The notes under the pieces were generated by a model. The model did no database searches. It was not told the origin of the DNA and was given only the letters and a program-made list of their open reading frames with translations. Below, one piece after another: positions 62,083 to 64,000 of a stretch of 64,000 nucleotides of DNA; position 1 is the first letter of the stretch, and each line of letters opens with the position of its first letter. The DNA comes from Nonomuraea indica (lineage in GTDB: Bacteria; Actinomycetota; Actinomycetes; Streptosporangiales; Streptosporangiaceae). A program made the translations under genes and the position numbers. The stretch spans positions 217,032 to 281,031 of the forward strand of contig NZ_KZ559474.1 in the NCBI RefSeq assembly GCF_002850745.1, in the 5' to 3' direction.

Positions 62083-62112
62083 CGACCCTGGCGTCCTTCC
62101 GCGCCAGGGTCG
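62083..62112 (+). terminator. Terminator hairpin after DUF3117 gene
   Basis: An 11-bp perfect stem (62083-62093 with 62102-62112; CGACCCTGGCG) with loop TCCTTCCG lies between the DUF3117 gene and pepA, 24 bases before the pepA GTG. Confidence 0.8.
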
Positions 62113-62136
62113 CTGTCCGTCGAAGGAGAGAATTCC

Positions 62137-63546
62137 GTGCCCATTGAGACCACTGCATCGGTGGTCGCCGACGTTCCCGCTGACGCAGAGCTGCTGGCCG
62201 TCCCCTACACCTCCGACCTGACGCCGGCGCTCGCGCTCGACCTCGCGGTGCCGGTGCCCGACCTGCTGGCGCACCACGAGGCCAAGGGGGAGGCGGGGGA
62301 GGTCTTCGAGGCCCCCGTGGCACGGGAGGGCGGTGTCGGCCGCGTCCTGCTGTACGGCGTCGGCGACGGCTCGCCCGGCTCGCTGCGCAAGGCGGCGGCG
62401 CTGCTGACGCGCCGCGCCAAGGGCCGCGCCGAGCTCACCGTGGTGACGCCCGAGGGTGACGCCGCCGCGTTCGCGGAGGCCGCGCTGCTGGCCGCCTACT
62501 CCTTCAGGATCGGCGCGCCGGGCAAGACGCCCGTCCGCGCGTTGCGGTTCGCCGGCGCCGACGAGCAGGCCGTACGGCGGGGCGAGCGCGTCGCCCAGGC
62601 CGTGGCGCTGGCCCGCGACCTGGCCAACACGCCGGCCTCGGTCAAGAACCCCGCCTGGCTGGCCGAGCGGGCGGCCGAGCAGGGCGTCCCGGTGCGGGTC
62701 TGGGACGAGGAGCAGCTGCAGGCCGACGGGTTCGGCGGCATCCTCGCGGTCGGCCGGGGCTCGGCCAGCCCGCCCCGCCTCATCCAGCTCTCCTACACCC
62801 CCGAGGGGCCCGCCACCCGGCACGTCGTGCTGGTGGGCAAGGGCATCACGTTCGACTCGGGCGGTCTGTCGCTCAAGCCGACCGACAACATGAAGACGCA
62901 GAAGACCGACATGGCGGGCGGCGCCGTCGTGATCGCCGTCGTCGGCGCGCTCGCCGCGCTGGGGGCGCCCGTCCGGGTCACCGGTCTGGTCGCCGCCGCC
63001 GAGAACATGCCTTCGGGCACGGCCCAGCGGCCCAGCGACGTCATCACCCACTACGGCGGCCGCACGGTCGAGGTGCTCAACACCGACGCCGAGGGCCGGC
63101 TGGTGCTGGCCGACGCGCTGGCCTACGCCGACGCCGAGCTCGACCCCGATGCGGTCGTCGACGTGGCCACCCTGACCGGCGCCATCACCGTCGCGCTCGG
63201 CCGCAGTGTCGGCGCCGTCTACGCCAACGACGACCTGCTGGCCGGGGAGCTCGTGGAGGCGGGGCAGGCCAGCGACGACCGGCTGTGGCGGATGCCGCTG
63301 ATCGACGACTACGCGCCGGCGCTGGAGTCGTCGATCGCCGACCTGGCCAACGTCGAGCAGGGCTCCACGTTCGGCGCCGGGTCGATCACCGCGGCGCTGT
63401 TCCTGCGTGAGTTCGCGGGCAAGCGGCCGTGGGCGCACCTCGACATCGCGGGCGTCGGGCGCAGCACGGTCGACGAGGGCGTGCTCACCAAGGGCGCGAC
63501 GGGCTTCGGCGTGCGCCTGCTGCTGGAGTGGCTGACCAGGGCGTGA
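62137..63546 (+). CDS. pepA: Leucyl aminopeptidase (M17)
   Basis: The 469-residue enzyme has an N-terminal domain (about 1-165) and the M17 catalytic domain with VLVGKGITFDSGGLSLKP, DMAGGAVVI and the family signature NTDAEGRL (315-322). Lys and Arg of the active site are in KGITFDSGG and AEGRLVL. It removes N-terminal amino acids with two metal ions. The GTG follows a plain leader after the terminator of the previous gene. The stop is followed by a 23-bp direct repeat. Confidence 0.95.
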   Translation: MPIETTASVVADVPADAELLAVPYTSDLTPALALDLAVPVPDLLAHHEAKGEAGEVFEAPVAREGGVGRVLLYGVGDGSPGSLRKAAALLTRRAKGRAELTVVTPEGDAAAFAEAALLAAYSFRIGAPGKTPVRALRFAGADEQAVRRGERVAQAVALARDLANTPASVKNPAWLAERAAEQGVPVRVWDEEQLQADGFGGILAVGRGSASPPRLIQLSYTPEGPATRHVVLVGKGITFDSGGLSLKPTDNMKTQKTDMAGGAVVIAVVGALAALGAPVRVTGLVAAAENMPSGTAQRPSDVITHYGGRTVEVLNTDAEGRLVLADALAYADAELDPDAVVDVATLTGAITVALGRSVGAVYANDDLLAGELVEAGQASDDRLWRMPLIDDYAPALESSIADLANVEQGSTFGAGSITAALFLREFAGKRPWAHLDIAGVGRSTVDEGVLTKGATGFGVRLLLEWLTRA

Positions 63547-63572
63547 CCTGCGGCCGGGGTGACCTGCGACCG

Positions 63573-63632
63573 GGTGACCTGCTAGGCGGCGACCTCCGAG
63601 TGGCCTGCCGGTGACCTGCTAGGCGGCGACCT
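63573..63632. repeat. 23-bp direct repeat flanking the end of the O-methyltransferase gene
   Basis: GGTGACCTGCTAGGCGGCGACCT (split: GGTGACCTGCT and AGGCGGCGACCT) occurs at 63573-63595 and 63610-63632. The second copy contains the O-methyltransferase stop and last codons, so the gene end has been duplicated. GTGACCTGC-type words recur four times in this 80-base stretch. Confidence 0.8.
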
Positions 63633-63986
63633 TGACGGCGGCGAGCAGGCCGTCGCCGAGGGGGATCAGCAGCGAGCGGAGGCGGTCGTCGGCCTGGACG
63701 AGCTTGCCCAGCTCACGCAGCGCGACCGTGTCGGGGTCGCGCTGGGCCGGATCGGCGACCCGGTGGTGCCACAGCGCGTTGTCGAAGGCCACGATGCCGC
63801 CGACGCGCAGCAGTCGCACGGCCTCGGCCAGGTAGTCGGCGTACTCCTGCTTGGCCCCGTCGGCGAAGACCATGTCGTAGCCGCCGTCGGACAGCCGGGG
63901 CAGCACGTCGAGAGCCCGGCCGGTGATGAGCCGCACCCGCCCGCCGGCGAAGCCGGCCTCCGCGAAGGCCTGCCGGGCCAGCCGCT
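63619..63986 (-). CDS. O-methyltransferase, class I (partial, 5' end outside window)
   Basis: The visible C-terminal part (about 120 residues, up to the window edge) reads QRLARQAFAEAGFAGGRV, DMVFADGAKQEYADYL and GGIVAFDNALWHHRVAD. These are typical of the metal-dependent class I O-methyltransferases (COMT-like; metal-binding Asp and DN). The upstream SAM motifs are cut off and the remaining frame runs into a poly-G tract (63987-63999) that is probably not real sequence. It is convergent with pepA. Confidence 0.85.
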
Positions 63987-63999
63987 GGGGGGGGGGGGG
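63987..63999. other. Homopolymer of 13 G at the window end
   Basis: A run of 13 G precedes the final C and interrupts the O-methyltransferase reading frame just where conserved residues should be. It looks like an assembly or sequencing artefact at a contig end. Confidence 0.75.
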
Positions 64000-64000
64000 C

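Noticed and set aside
60562..63438. 958-residue open frame running through the enoyl-CoA hydratase and antisense to pepA
   Set aside because: Only the last 258 residues are a real enzyme with a good GTG and RBS at 61338. The upstream part is a shadow of pepA.

Overview
This window is a very GC-rich, densely coded chromosomal segment from an actinomycete. The evidence is the strong G/C third-position bias, many GTG starts, ATGA/GTGA stop-start overlaps, a mycothiol gene (mshB), a DUF3117 gene, a DivIVA-motif protein and a succinylase-type lysine/diaminopimelate (DAP) set. The gene mix suggests Streptosporangiales (Nonomuraea-like), which is inference. No rRNA, tRNA, CRISPR array, prophage or biosynthetic cluster was seen. 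Both edges cut genes, and the right edge ends in a run of 13 G that looks like a contig-end artefact.

Layout. 1-4 kb: a partial gene, a Nudix hydrolase and two secreted, repeat-rich surface proteins. 4-16 kb: an energy-metabolism block with two different succinate dehydrogenases. One (4.1-7.5 kb, minus strand) is of the mycobacterial Sdh1 type, with a Cys/His-rich membrane anchor. The other (12.4-15.8 kb, plus strand) is of the cytochrome b558/SdhCAB type. Between them lie a REC-PP2C phosphatase / histidine kinase / response regulator operon, a dead TnpB element and a LysR regulator divergent from the second operon. Tandem CRP-like sites precede the first SDH operon, and a T-N11-A dyad lies between lysR and sdhC of the second. 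16-24 kb: a small kinase, a heterodimeric ABC exporter with one wholly degenerate ATP site, an S1 protease, a Na+/H+ antiporter and a serine hydrolase. 24.6-35 kb: a winged-helix protein, a WYL regulator divergent from an NmrA-like reductase with a dyad operator between them, an epoxide hydrolase, two alpha/beta-hydrolase peptidases, mshB and a flavin reductase. 35-42 kb: a truncated DUF4132-like gene, a Thr/Pro-rich secreted protein, an HEXXH membrane protein, a metallo-beta-lactamase-fold enzyme and a penicillin acylase homologue. 42-50 kb: a degenerate cysteinyl-tRNA synthetase paralogue, then a three-gene operon in which two paralogous sigma-region-4-like proteins flank a UvrD-like helicase. 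50-64 kb: a methyltransferase, an orphan solute-binding lipoprotein, a ferredoxin, dapC, dapD, dapE, two tandem LOG-family proteins, a DivIVA-like protein, tag, an enoyl-CoA hydratase, a DUF3117 protein, pepA and a partial O-methyltransferase.

How the genes work together. The two SDH complexes probably serve different respiratory states under separate regulators. dapC/D/E supply meso-DAP for peptidoglycan and lysine. mshB belongs to mycothiol synthesis.

Unusual points. The sigma4-like/helicase/sigma4-like operon at 43.8-50.0 kb is the best candidate for an undescribed system. The window also carries many minisatellites (15-60 bp units), both between genes and inside secreted or degenerate genes, and unusually clear hairpin terminators between convergent genes.
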